Assembly: GCA_022495005.1 (NCBI GenBank)
Contig: JAGYXB010001357.1
Coordinates: forward strand, 1-64,000
Source: Rhyacophila brunnea
Taxonomy: Eukaryota; Arthropoda; Insecta; Trichoptera; Rhyacophilidae
Direction: 5' to 3'
Length of the DNA: 64,000 nucleotides
Under the pieces are notes generated by a model. It saw nothing but the letters and a program-made list of their open reading frames with translations. It had not been told where the DNA came from and searched no databases. The first letter of the stretch is position 1; every line of letters starts with the position of its first letter. The position numbers were made by a program, and so were the translations under genes. Of the stretch, positions 23,683-34,946 are shown piece by piece.

Positions 23683-25960
23683 TCAATCTTCCTCAGAATC
23701 TGCTGGTGGAATTTCAGTGGTAGGTATTGACATGTATGAAATTACTGAAAAACTCGAGATAACTCCAGGAATGATTCCACTGTAGCACATATTCAGTAAA
23801 TCATCTGTCTTAGCTTTTGGAATTGGCAATATTTGTTATTAAAGAAAATGAAGTTTCTCGTTGCGTGGGCTAGGTGTTACTTTTCACGACCATGGTCGAG
23901 TAGACAGTGCTAGACAAGTCGCACTTGTAATTAATCTTAAACGGATCATTGTGATTTTATAGTAATTTGCATTAGTCCATAATATATGATATTTTAATAG
24001 AGCTCTGAAATCAAACATGTCTACGTGATTGATTCCTACCACATCCTCGAGTTTTCTCTCTTGTTTTGCCCATCTAACTAGACAGTACCGTTCTGGAGGT
24101 GCAAACATTTGTTTGTTTTTTGAACATCTTTCAATCAGGGCTTGAGCGCAGTCCTCTTCATTTTGCGTATGTCCCCATTCCAAAAATGTGTACTTTACAT
24201 TAACATTATATTTATGGACCGCATACAGTCATGTTAAAGTCATAATTAATGAGATTTCTGTTTGTTAGACCAAAACCTGAAGTCTTTTGCTCATTGGGCA
24301 CAATATTTGGTTACAAAATTAAGTAAGCAACTTGAGTCCTCATTTGCACCTCGTTTGCCTTCAGCCTTCTGCTACATGTATAATGTAGCAACTATTTGTG
24401 TGAATTGAAAAACAGTGAAATTGAAAACCGATAATTTACGTTTATAATAAAATATACTCAAATTCTCGTGAAGGGCATTCTGCCATTTGATGATTGAACA
24501 TCATGTTTATCAAATAATTTGAACTGACGATCAAGGTTCTTGCCATAAACTGGAAGTTGCTCAGTGGATGCTACTCTTACTTGTAAGTTTTTGAAAATGT
24601 GACATTGGTCACACTGGTCCTTTTTAAGGACATAGTTACACAACACAATTTAAAATTTTCATTGATTATGAATAATTGATACTGCCTTTCTGTTTGAGCT
24701 TTATGTGTGTATATTGTGGGTTCATACCATTCATTATATAGTTTAAACAGAGGGATAAAATCCAGGTCGCCATCCAAGTAAAATTTGCTTGATCGCTGTC
24801 GAACATAATATGATTCGTCCGGTTGGATGGACTTAACATGGTCGGAAACACTGATTTTTATATCATAAGTTAATACAACATTATAATGTTTGTGTCGACT
24901 TCGTTGATCAGGTATTAAAACGCAAGTTTCATTATCCACCTTGTCCAAAGCTGTGCATACGAATTGGTTACAAATAGAGAATGTAGCTAGAAACTTTTTT
25001 GCAGACTTTTACCAATTCTATGTTATTTTCATTTCGTCAGATGACATTTAATGGTAAAACTTCGCCACGACTGAGTTTCAGTAAAAACTCTGCATTGCTT
25101 TTCATTTATCGCTAATTTAGCTACATATTTCCACTTTATTTCGATCACCCAAAACCTTAACCATTAAAAATGGGGGTTTTTTTTAAGGATTATAAATCTC
25201 ATGCCTTATGGTAACAGTACCTTTTCAGGTGATTTTTCACAATAATAGCTCTATATAATTTATCCAATTACTTTTACTATTAATATTTTCGAGAGAATGT
25301 AGTCTGTTTGTATCAGCAACGCTGGCACTAGTCTCATCATCGGCACAAATAATGTCTAAAAGTTCCATTATCATATTTTAATTAGCACCTGGAGGCAGTG
25401 GTGACTCTGTAAAAAGCAAAACAACTAAATAAACATGAATTTATAAAAGTTATTACACGTATACTATTGCAACTAACATTGTATGTCGCCGTATAATATG
25501 ATAAGTACTACATACAATTTATTTTACTAAAAGAAGCACGACGTAAATTACCATAAGTGATAGATACAATATTTTTTTTCAGTTTTTTCCGACGTAAAAT
25601 ATGGTAAATATTACATACAATAATAGTTACAAGCAAAGAAACGACGAAGACAATGGTAAGTATTACTTACGATACTTTTTGTTGTCGTACGAGAAAAAAA
25701 ATAAAAATATTAACTTACCTTGAATTCTAAAGTCACAGTTTCCCTGGGTAGAATTTATTTCGTCCATTGTTGTTTTACTATTATTATCCGTTTCTATAAT
25801 ATTATACGCTGTACTATTAATTGTCCCATCTGGCCTAATCACACATTTTTGTGAACGCATAGATTTTCTATCAATTTTTGTATTCTTGACACTAAAGTGC
25901 TGTAGAGGCGGGCATATTGCGCAATTTTCATTGGCATTGTCTAAATCTCTTCATTATGGT
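23683..25960 (-). pseudogene. Decayed DDE-like transposase, multicopy arthropod uncharacterised family
   Basis: Minus-strand gene in pieces. Exon 1 (~25960-25719) reads through NANENCAICPP to CDFRIQ and ends at a consensus donor AAG|GTAAGT. An intron of 312 bp (25718-25407) ends TTTTTACAG|AG. Exon 2 contains MELLDIICADDETS, then the block YDIKISVSDHVKSI, DESYYVRQRSSKFYLDGDL, NENFKLCC, a KKDQCDQCHIF cysteine box, a YYKRKLSVFNFTVF stretch, GKRGANEDSSCL, then EWGHTQNEEDCAQALIE, RYCLVRWAK and a C-terminus ending PTTEIPPADSEED before the TGA at 23683-23685. This order matches the widespread arthropod family with KKDQC, YYKRKL and GHTQNE motifs. Several frameshifts and stops separate the blocks, so it is a pseudogene. 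The expected Asp-containing SDNCGGQN-like block is damaged. The enclosing TIRs identify it as a transposase. Confidence 0.8.
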
Positions 25961-26621
25961 ATTTAATATTTACCAAATCATACAAAAAATACAATATAAC
26001 CAAAAGTTCACACTGGTAGCGGTGTGTCACCTCCCGTCCGAAGTGAAGTATCGTAATTAGCAGTAACAATACACCCGCGCGGCAAGATCTCCGTGTGTTT
26101 CCCGCGTATAGTATTGCTAAATACTTTACCATACTTCACGTCAGAAAAAATTCAAGATATTTGAGATACAATAATGTGCAATGCTTGAAAATCGCACTTA
26201 TAATACAAATTTTGAAATTCTGTAAATGGCATCATATGTAATACATACTATGGATACGAAAAATGAAAAAAAGTGAAAAACGTCATTTTGTTAGTTACAA
26301 TAGTATACGTAGGAGGTGTCGAAATATAACAAAATAGAGCCAAGAACGTTCTAAACTAAATATCTCCTCCGATACAAACGATCAACATATACTAATTTAT
26401 AAAAGGTTCGATTCAGGGAACATAAAAATAATGAGATGTGTGTCATCTCACCTTGCTACTACAATTCATTCAGGATCATAAGAAAAGGAATCCTTACAGT
26501 TTGTTTACGAAAAATGGTTAGAAACTTATTAGAAACGGAGGTACCTCCTCTGAATACTAATAGACATCCTAAAAACATTTTGTAAATTTTACAGGTCTGG
26601 GATTCCAACCCGCAAACCACA

Positions 26622-27026
26622 GCATCATCGTCATCATCATCATCACTACAACCCTTGGTGGGTCTTGGCCTCCTTCAAAAACTTCCTCCATCCTGGACGA
26701 TCCAGCGCCGACACTCTCCAATTGTTTTGTCCGAGCATTTTTAAATCTCCTGTGGCACAGTCCATCCATCTCAATTTCGGCCGTCCAGGCTCGCCTCGCC
26801 GGTATATCCTTTCAATACCAATCCAGCGCAGTCTCTGCATTTTCATACCTATGACATGTGACATTTTCGCCCCCATAAAGTGTGTATAGCTCCTCATTAT
26901 ACCTTGATCTCCAAATACCATCTTCTTAAACAGCCCCAAAGTTTCTTATCAAAACTCTTCTCTCAAAGATACCCATACTTTTCTCATCCTGTTTGTTGAG
27001 TGCCCAGCATTCTGTGAACGAATTCA
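26622..27026 (-). pseudogene. LINE 3' end (RT C-terminal fragment) with 10-bp TSD
   Basis: A strongly 5'-truncated LINE on the minus strand. It enters in the segment KSMGIFERRVLIRNFGAV, continues EDGIWRSRYNEELYTLY, shifts frame, then reads the RPKLRWMDCATGDLKMLG region and ends WRKFLKEAKTHQGL before a stop and a (GAT)n-type tail. A perfect 10-bp duplication GCAAACCACA flanks it (26612-26621 and 27027-27036), giving exactly 405 bp. The ending EAKTH-GL followed by a GAT-repeat tail is typical of a large insect LINE group. Confidence 0.92.
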
Positions 27027-27036
27027 GCAAACCACA

Positions 27037-27900
27037 CTATCAGAAGTTGAATATATGTCACTCATCCATCGCGGGCACGAGCGATAGGTTGGTAGGAACC
27101 TACAGTAAAGTTTCTTGAAGGGGCGTTTTCTTTATCCCGTATAACTGCCACCTTTCAATTATAAAGTGAGACCAACCCTTAATTAAGGGTTCAAGATAAG
27201 ATGAAGCCTGAAGGCAACCCTTCATTATGTCATATTAAATTGATATTTTTATCTGGGTGCACCAATTACCATTCGCTCCGATGATTTTGCATTAAAACTG
27301 TATTTCCGAAAGGGTTTTGATTTTTCGGTCATTAAAAATAGATTTGGTCGTGCAGTTTGAAAAATTCGAGATGAAAAAAGTGATCTTCAAAAATATTGAT
27401 ATTATGTTAGCGTTTATTTCTGACCCCATTCTGGGAGCTAAAAAATATTTTATTAGGTATATGAAAGTTTTGATACACTAAGTTTTATCATAATATCTAC
27501 CTATTTCAACGGAGAGTTTTAATACTCTTTACATGACATGAGCATAAAAAATGATTACTGTCAAAATAATTTTAATTCGTGTTTCTAAAGTGGGGTATTA
27601 ACTATTTTAAATATACAATTTGTCAGAAAACATACATAGAAAAATATCCTAGAAAAAGGGTAGATCAAGTGGAATTAGATCTAGATAGGGGAAAGGGTTG
27701 TAACTTCGACACTAGAAGCGTTAAATCTCAATTAACTTTTGTACTACCCTCAAAGTAAAATTTAGCACTCATTTCCAAAACGTATAGAAGCGAGGTAAGC
27801 ATAATTTTTAATTAACTACTTCTTTTATTCAACGAACAATTCACAAGATTTAAGAATATACCATTCTAATTGTTGAACATAAATAATTTTGAAAAACACT
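27037..27900. other. Gene-free stretch
   Basis: It contains a diverged repeat at ~27610-27700 (TCCTAGAAAAAGGGTAGATC) also seen near 17690 (TTCTAGAAAAGAGGTAGACC). Otherwise nothing is supported. Confidence 0.4.
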
Positions 27901-27904
27901 TACA

Positions 27905-28075
27905 TATAACAAATATATTATAACCAATAGAAAAAATCCTTTTTGAAAGTAAGCCACCCCGGCAGAGAATCGAACTCTGCATCTCTTGGGCTTACGCCCC
28001 GTCCGCGCATTTATCCTTTATGCTACAAGGCGACGTACTAATTGCGACAAATTTTAACTATTGGCCTTTTTTTTT
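27905..28075 (-). repeat. SINE B, copy 1
   Basis: The minus strand shows a tRNA-like body with an A-box-like TGTAGCATAAAGG and a B-box AGTTCGATTCT, preceded by AAAATTTGTCGCAATTAGTA. Short inverted ends CCAATAG (27924-27930) and CTATTGG (28058-28064) bracket it. It is not a functional tRNA: no acceptor-stem pairing is evident, and three other dispersed copies exist. Confidence 0.8.
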
Positions 28076-28638
28076 GCAGCATTGTTTAAGTGAGAAATCT
28101 ATCGGATAATTTGTTAAAAAAATTATATTGCTTAGAAAAATTACTTTGTCAAAGATATGTTTAGTTTTACCTTGAGACGCTATTCTGGTTTTACTCCCTT
28201 GGAACATGTCCTAATCTACTGTAAAATTCCTAAGAAAGCAAAGAACTAATTTTATATTTCCCAATGTCGACAACTTCACCGTTGGTCGCGGTGATATAGT
28301 CACAGTGAAAGTGTTGCCAACTCCAACAATACGCCATAGGTTTCATTCCTTGAATATTGTATTCCCACATGACCTATTTTAAAATAAAGTAAATACAATA
28401 AAAAATGTAACACATTATCTAAATCTAAACTATCAAAAAACAGTGAGTAGTGATGTATGTATTGATGATAGCATACAACCAGGGAACTCAGAAATAATGG
28501 AAACTGAAATACGTAATGGGTAAGGCGAAGCAGGTATAACCGACTCGAGTAAGGAAGAATCCGAGTTAAACTTACACACGTGTTAAGAATACGTTTTACG
28601 TCGAATACTAAAAACTGCTCTCGGTTATGCATTTACGC

Positions 28639-28875
28639 CAGCGCTCGAAATTGAAAAGTTTACGAACCGGAGCGCTCGACAAATTTTCTGAAGATATTTA
28701 CATAGTCATCAAATCGTATGTGTATTTTATAAAAATAAGTGTGTCAGATTTTCTATTCTATGGCCTATCTAGCTCAGATGGTCAACATATTTTTTCCACG
28801 AGACGGAGCGATAATTTTACAAATTTCACGAGCCGGAACGGCGCTCCGGTGCGTTCCGTTCCATTTCGAGCCCTG
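28639..28875 (+). mobile_element. hAT-type MITE family G with perfect 8-bp TSD
   Basis: The ends are CAGCGCTCGAAATTG and CCATTTCGAGCCCTG (inverted repeats CAGSGCTCGAAAT). The perfect duplication ATTTACGC at 28631-28638 and 28876-28883 fixes a length of 237 bp and a hAT origin. The interior shares GGCCTATCTAGCTCAGATGG, CCACGAGACGGAGCG and GGCGCTCCGGTGCGTTCCG with family members at 15.4 and 52.1 kb. Confidence 0.94.
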
Positions 28876-29220
28876 ATTTACGCTCATTTAATGTTGGTGT
28901 ATTTCACACACTATTGCACGTGCATAATGCGTGCTTCATTTTCGTAGGACACTCACACATTCAAAGCCCTGCATCAAGATGCGGCGGATTGAATATAGTC
29001 TATCGGTATTCTATATTTTATTATCTGTTCTGTGCATACAACAGTTAATGATGGTTAGCTAAATGCTACCTACAGTTACTGCCTATGCAGGGCTAAAAGG
29101 TTTTCTTACTGGTAGGTATACAAGATGGCTGTACAATAATTAAAAAAATTAAAATTGTCCCAAGGTACAACTTTTTCTCCTACATATGGAATTGTAATAA
29201 TCTTACTTAAGTATATTTAT

Positions 29221-29258
29221 TTTCTTGTACATTATTAGCAATAATAATGTACAAGAAA
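29221..29258. repeat. Perfect 16-bp hairpin
   Basis: TTTCTTGTACATTATT and its exact reverse complement are separated by six bases. It lies in AT-rich DNA with no adjacent gene, and no function is inferred. Confidence 0.85.
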
Positions 29259-29469
29259 TAAGACAAATATAAATTATATAATATATGATAAATAAAACAA
29301 ATATAAATTATTAGCAGGTTCAAGTAAGTTACATCATAAAAAAATATTGGAGAAATCCACAACGTCGGTTAGTAATTGAAGTAATAGGTATTTACTTTGA
29401 TTTAATAAACAAAAATCGATTGCCAAAGTAGCTTGATTTAAAATAGCACTGATGAGTGGGTATTAAGAG

Positions 29470-29665
29470 TGGCCAATAGTTAAAATTTGTCGCAATTGGT
29501 ATATCACCGCGTAGCATAGAGGTAATGCGCGGATGGGGCGTAAACCCGGGAGATGCAGGGTTCGATTCCCTGCCGGGGAACTTACTTTTTTCAAAAAAAG
29601 ATTTTTTCTATTGGTTATAATATATTTTCTCAGAAAGTGATTTTCAAAATTATGTATGTTACATA
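29470..29665 (+). repeat. SINE B, copy 2
   Basis: GGCCAATAGTTAAAATTTGT leads into a tRNA-like body: GTAGCATAGAGGTAATGCGC (A-box region) and CAGGGTTCGATTCCCTGCCG (T-arm-like stem and B-box). The inverted ends are CCAATAG (29473-29479) and CTATTGG (29608-29614). Downstream TTATAATATATTTTCTCAGA and TTTTCAAAATTATGTATGTT are shared with the other copies, so the family extends past the inverted ends. It is inverted relative to copy 1, 1.5 kb away. Confidence 0.85.
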
Positions 29666-31651
29666 ATTATGTCTTTACTGTTCATTTCCATTGTAAGGGA
29701 ATCAAAAAAATCAACCAATGCTTGAAGCGTCAACTTTCCTATTCCTCCACTGGTTATTGTATATTATGGTATATTATAGGTAAATAATTTTACATCGAAA
29801 TAACTCTATAATAAAGTAATTTTCCATTGATTTCTTGTCTATAAAATCTAATCTAATACCCCAAATACCCATCAATCAAAAAATCAACATCACTCATCCA
29901 GGCGCCTAATCTTGTGCGAAATTTAAACACATGAATTATTGATTTGGGCCACTGCTACCGGTAATTAGGCACGCCTCGGCTGCTCTCCTACCTGTTTTAC
30001 CTGTCTCCGTTCGCTGGTGTAATTCGCGCGGCATCGTGCCGGTCGGGAGCTTTTTTGAGCTTTTTCTTTATCTTCCTACATGCTTATTACAGTGGATTTG
30101 TGGTTAGACAACGCATACATTGTATCAGAATAGCTATTGTTGGTACAAAATTTTTGTGAATGAGTAAAGGGAATGAATTAAGCGTATGATTATTTGATTA
30201 CAAACGTTACGCATTATTTCTACATATAAGGTTAATACCGAGTCGATGTTAATGAGTATTCTGTTATTTTAGCTGTTATTGATCTGTGTTTCTTTAAAAA
30301 CTTTTAATTTATGTATAGGGGATATAGGTTTATACAAATCATAGATAAGACGCGCTCACAGAAATATGGTATTGGGGATCTATTGGCATAATAAATAAAT
30401 CTAAAATGGCATAATAAATTAATTTATATTTGAGTTTTGAGGCTGCGGGAGCGGGTAAGGTTAACAAAATCTAGCAGATGCTAGTGAAATTCGCATTATT
30501 GGGCAAATATCGTGGCCGTCATCCCTTATTTTCCCACCTACCTCACATCCTTATATATTATTGTTACAATACCAGGCAACCAGCAATTACGGGTAATGAG
30601 ATGACCGTGATTGCGAATAAAATTCAGTTACTCCAAGACAGCCGAGCGCGTAGGCTTGTCAAAGTTATCGCGCTATCTGATACGATACGAACAATGCCGC
30701 GTAACTACAGAGTGATTCATACAAAACGCATCTGTTCGACCTTCGTTGCACTAAATCTGTTACGGTTTGAGTGAACGTCGCATCTATATCATCCATACTG
30801 AACTTACCATCATCATTCATCAACCTCATATAATATTATCATCCATCAAAAGTGTACCGTCCGTTTACCAGTGCGTGAGTGCGTGAACACCGAACGGGTC
30901 CCAGCGCGCGCCAGCCCTATCAACATAAATGTGTGTGGCATCCTGTATAACCCCCCCCCCCCTCTAGATCCATAATCCAGCACACCTTCAAATTACAGTC
31001 CACCGCTAAAAGCGCCATTACCGCATTTAGGTACTCCACAGACCCTTGCACTTTTCTAAATGCATACTTCAAACTCAGATAAACCGTACATTGAGTCTAA
31101 CAATAAACACCTGGTCCGCAGGTGATCATCTATGAGTTCTTGCGACTTGTCGCATCCACATGTGCAGGTAGGTACAAACTTGTATCTTGATGTGATTTTG
31201 TATTGTGCCTGTGCTTTTGTTTCAATATCTGTATGTTGTCGTTTACGTCCTGTCACCATACGAATAAATTAATGAAAGTTGAAAAAAATATGATAGTTTT
31301 CTTATTTGTGTATCAATCCAAAGCTTTTATTACCAAGCAAGACAAAGTCATTTTCAAATTAACTATACTTTATACTATTAAAAGATGTATAAAAAAGCTC
31401 CATCTCACACTGCAATAAACCGACCCATAGCTTAGACTAAGTCAATTTATTCGAAGTAAGTTTTAATTGAAAAACTAAATGCATTTGTTAGACTACCAAT
31501 TAGGTACCCTAATTATTCATACGCATGTATTTATTACAATATTATACAAGCTTTAAAACACGCTACACTTTGCGATTTTACACTTACATAACAAATTTTT
31601 AATGCGCTGTTTTGGATTAGTGTTATTAGCTTTCATTTTTTATTCAGAGCT
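29666..31651. other. Gene-free stretch with GC-rich patch and poly-C run
   Basis: A GC-richer patch at ~29935-30060 (GCGCGGCATCGTGCCGGTCGG) and a C homopolymer at ~30948-30962 are the only notable items. A 98-codon plus-strand frame at 30478-30774 has no recognisable domain and I do not support it as a gene. Confidence 0.4.
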
Positions 31652-31815
31652 TTAAGCTTCACGTATAATTATAACATTAGATCGATGCATAAAATAGTGT
31701 GTATTATGGTACTGTGTAAGGTAAAATAAAGCTTTAGTTCACGGAAACATTTATATTAGTCCATATTCCTGTAAACTCGTAACCAAAAGAATAAAATGTA
31801 AAAAACCCTCACTAC
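31652..31815 (+). repeat. Direct repeat unit 1 flanking a TTAA MITE
   Basis: A 164-bp unit starts TTAAGCTT and ends CCCTCACTACT. It is nearly identical to 32596-32760. The two units differ by only a few substitutions and lie in direct orientation on either side of the palindromic MITE. Confidence 0.93.
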
Positions 31816-31819
31816 TTAA

Positions 31820-32595
31820 GGGGGGACATGCTCGTCGAAGGTCACAATTGAGTTTTTATTGTATTTTCAAACCATGATCCTGGACACTCCTTAAACGTTG
31901 TAGATAATCTATTTATATAATTTTGAAGTCTTATTATCCTTTATAGTTATTTTAAACATTTGATGACTGCATAAAGTATTTTTGTTACATAAAATAGTAT
32001 TCTTTTAAACCTCTTGCTCTAATGTTTTAGAATATAGTCATATTTTGGTACATAACTGTGCAGTGGTGTTATGATTTTTTACATTTATTAATTTTTAAAC
32101 GCATTTATAAAACCATTAGCATAATTTATTACGAAATAATTTTTGTAAAATATTCACGATAAAAAATTATATTGATAATCTCTGTGATCCCAAATTTGAC
32201 AAGAATTAGGCATTTTATTATTCAAAAAATCGGCAAGATTAACACATTTGAAGATGATTCTAAAGATACTTAATATAAGCTATGTTTTTGACCATTCAAT
32301 TGTGATAAACATCTTATGAATAATGATTGCTTTATAATAATTATTGACCTAAGAATAAGGTAGTGTTTTTTTGAAATACGCCATTTTTTTGTCATTCCCT
32401 AGTGGTTTAAAAGAATACTATTTTATGTAACAAAAATACTTTATGCAGTCATCAAATGTTTAAAATAACTATAAAGGATAATAAGGCTTCAAAATTGTAT
32501 AAATAGATTATCTACAACGTTTAAGGAGTGTCCAGGATCATGGTTTGAAAATACAATAAAAACTAAATTTTGACCTTCGACGAGCATGTCCCCCC
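31820..32595. mobile_element. Palindromic TTAA-flanked MITE family P, copy 1
   Basis: Near-perfect long inverted repeats: GGGGGGACATGCTCGTCGAA at the left and its complement at the right, continuing for roughly 180 bp or more per arm (GTAGATAATCTATTTATA, ACATAAAATAGTATTCTTTT). TTAA flanks both ends (31816-31819 and 32596-32599), the duplication made by piggyBac-type transposases. It encodes nothing. A second, right-truncated copy is at 61262. Confidence 0.92.
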
Positions 32596-32760
32596 TTAAG
32601 CTTTGCGTATAATTATTACATTAGATCGATGCATAAAATAGTGTGTATTATGGTACTGTGTAAAGTAAAATAAAGCTTTAGTTCACGGAAACATTTATAT
32701 TAGTCCATATTCCTGTAAACTCGTAACCAAAAGAATAAAATGTAAAAAACCCTCACTACT
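32596..32760 (+). repeat. Direct repeat unit 2 flanking a TTAA MITE
   Basis: Second unit of the ~165-bp direct repeat, beginning TTAAGCTTTGCGTATA; its first four bases are the MITE target TTAA. It ends CCCTCACTACT followed by AAAA instead of TTAA. Confidence 0.93.
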
Positions 32761-33753
32761 AAAATACTGAGTGTTGCAGTAGCAAAGGCTGGATGTAGAC
32801 TATTAAGATCCGCCATAAATACTGGACATGAAACTTTGTTAGTCATACCTACGTAATTGTTTTTATTGAACTAAGACTACATTTTGCAGATGGTGTTGGT
32901 TATTTTTTTAAATCAATTAAGCCCTGCTTAAACCAAGCCATAATAGTTTTGGTATATTTTTGGCGATACGAGAAAATTGTGCACACTTTTTCATTCATAC
33001 TTTTTTGTTTTCGTTGGATTAAGAAGAATACCTACATATTACACATATTGTTGGTTCATTTTTTTAAATTTATTAACCCCTGCCTAAACCAAACTATAAT
33101 TATAATAATAAACTATTATATAATGATTCTGTCTATAAAATATCCAAAGTTATGTATGATAAATAGACGAGTATTGTTTAACTATTATCTATTATGACTT
33201 GGTTTTCGCAGGTTTTAATTGACTTTTTAAAACTAACCAACACCATCTGTAAAGTGTACTCTTATTTCAATGATCACGAATGCGTATGGCTGACAGAATT
33301 TAGTGTCCATTATTTAGTGCGGAACCTAACAGCCTACCTCCACCCTATGCCACTGGTGTGTTGTATAGAAACTAATTAGAATTAACTTTGGAATTGCAAA
33401 ATCTTCTTATAATAATTATTATTTAATAGGCTTTTAGGTCCTTACATAAGTGCAAAGTTCCTTCGCCCTCTGAAATAATATAATAATGTTTATGGTGGTG
33501 TTTGTAATACGCAATGGCCACGCGCAGGTCGCGTGCGAGGACTCATTTTCGGATAACATCGGATAATTCCGGTGAAGGTGTTATCACCCGCGCAATCGCG
33601 AGATAATATATTCATAATATCAATGTTGTTAAGCCAAAAATGCTTAAGAGACATATTGATAAAAAAAAAATTAGATAGGAACCTACTAACAACAAAGATT
33701 TTTTAGAATTTAATTTTAATCATTCAAAAATCTCGTCAACATCTGACATTTTA
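32761..33753. other. Gene-free stretch
   Basis: Near 33329-33356 a fragment (ACAGCCTACCTCCACCCTATGCCACTGG) resembles the right end of MITE family H. A GC-richer patch lies at ~33510-33600. Nothing else is supported. Confidence 0.4.
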
Positions 33754-33998
33754 CAACGTTTTTATTAGATCGTATTCTTGTTTGTCCGGTGGTTAAGTAA
33801 AAGACTATTATTGGTTGCTAAGGGGGCGGTCCTAGCAACTAAATTATTAATATATACGGGCTTTACTAGGAAATTTAAAATGAAATGTCAAAATGACATT
33901 TCAGTATTCTATATTTGTTTGTCTTTTATTTACTTCGTATCAAGTACAAGTTTGAGCATATTGAGCATAATAATTCAACAGAAAATTTAAAAACGTTG
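33754..33998 (-). mobile_element. TA-flanked MITE family T, internally deleted copy
   Basis: Inverted relative to 4533-4969. The ends CAACGTTTTTATTAGA and TTTAAAAACGTTG are flanked by TA. The interior keeps TTGTTTGTCCGG and GGTTGCTAAGGGGGCGGTCC but lacks the block containing CAGAATTAACTGAAAATGAA. Near the middle is a short palindrome AAATGTCAAAATGACATTT, also present at 55.87 kb. Confidence 0.8.
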
Positions 33999-34946
33999 TA
34001 TATAAAAAGTTCTTTTTATCTTGTACTTAATTATTTTTATTGTATTGCGTCAGTAAAGCGAAAAAAAAAACTGTCAATTCAATTTATTTTCGTCTACGAA
34101 CAGGGAACACTAAAATAATTGGAAATGGGTTCCCTTCTGAATGACAAATACGTAAAAAGATTTGATTCTCGAGTGTGTATAATTAATATGAGATAAGCTC
34201 ATACACGTTTTAAATAATATATAACTTTTGTCTACATCATAATAATAATAATATGCATTAAATTTGGACACTTAAACAAAACACGTATTTAAAAACATTT
34301 TGGCGGGCGTTGTAGGTATATCTTGAATTTTAAGACCCGACCGTTACTAAGTCGTAAACCGAAACTGGCTTCAAGCCTCAGTTCATGGTGGCAGGCTTTC
34401 GCATTTCTGACAAATTAATCTGTTCTGTGGCTCCAAATATTGAGCATAATCCAGTTTCATATAGTCACTAGACATAATATGTAAAATTGTGTACCTTTTC
34501 ACGTCGACTTATAAAGCTAACTTTCAATACCAAACCAAGGATTAATAATTCTCTTTTGAATATGTCTTCTACTGTCATGTTCAATACCTTCGTGCAGGTA
34601 CTCAAGCACTGCGCTAAACAACTTTTTGTTTTGTTATGTATATTAATTTTACTTTATTGTAGGTACCTACTAATATTTTTTCTCAATTAGTAAATTATAT
34701 TTTGTTTATAGGTCTAGGTACCTAATAAGTATATTATTTTACAGTTAGTAACATTGCAATATTTTATTATAATTAATGTTCTGTGCTTATTGTTTGTTTT
34801 ACTGTTTTTATTTTTTACGAATTTTTCTATATGAAACTGAAACTTTACATATTATTGTTTTTCTAAAGTACATGTGCTGTTTAAATATAAAGAAATATGT
34901 ATAACTATTAACTAAACTTCCCCACATGCTGAAAAATAGATAAAAC

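Larger units (their letters stand above)
22711..26321 (-). mobile_element. 3.6-kb TIR DNA transposon with intron-containing DDE-like gene
   Basis: The left end CGACACCTCCTACGTATAGT is repeated inverted at the right end (26293-26321), giving 29-bp TIRs with one mismatch. AAAT flanks both sides (22707-22710 and 26322-26325), compatible with a 4-bp target duplication. The element encloses a complete but decayed minus-strand gene (23683-25960). It is therefore an autonomous-type element and the gene is its transposase, not a host gene. A 4-bp duplication plus DDE-like protein resembles the Sola superfamily as described in the literature, but I cannot confirm that assignment by eye. Related subterminal words (CGTATACTATTGCAACTAAC near 25457 and CGTATAGTATTGCTAAATAC near 26105) recur inside and may be transposase-binding repeats. 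Confidence 0.82.

Noticed and set aside
28300..28632. 110-codon minus-strand open frame next to a hAT MITE
   Set aside because: The composition is leucine/tyrosine-rich as expected for AT-rich random frames; no family recognised.
29500..29580. Possible true tRNA gene
   Set aside because: A-box and B-box words are good, but the acceptor arms do not pair and the sequence is one of four dispersed copies sharing non-tRNA flanks, so it is a SINE.
30478..30774. 98-codon plus-strand open frame
   Set aside because: No recognisable domain, no homologous block elsewhere in the window, and codon use follows local composition.
31652..32760. LTR retrotransposon with 165-bp LTRs
   Set aside because: The direct repeats enclose only a palindromic TTAA MITE; there is no primer-binding site, polypurine tract or gag-pol, and no flanking duplication.
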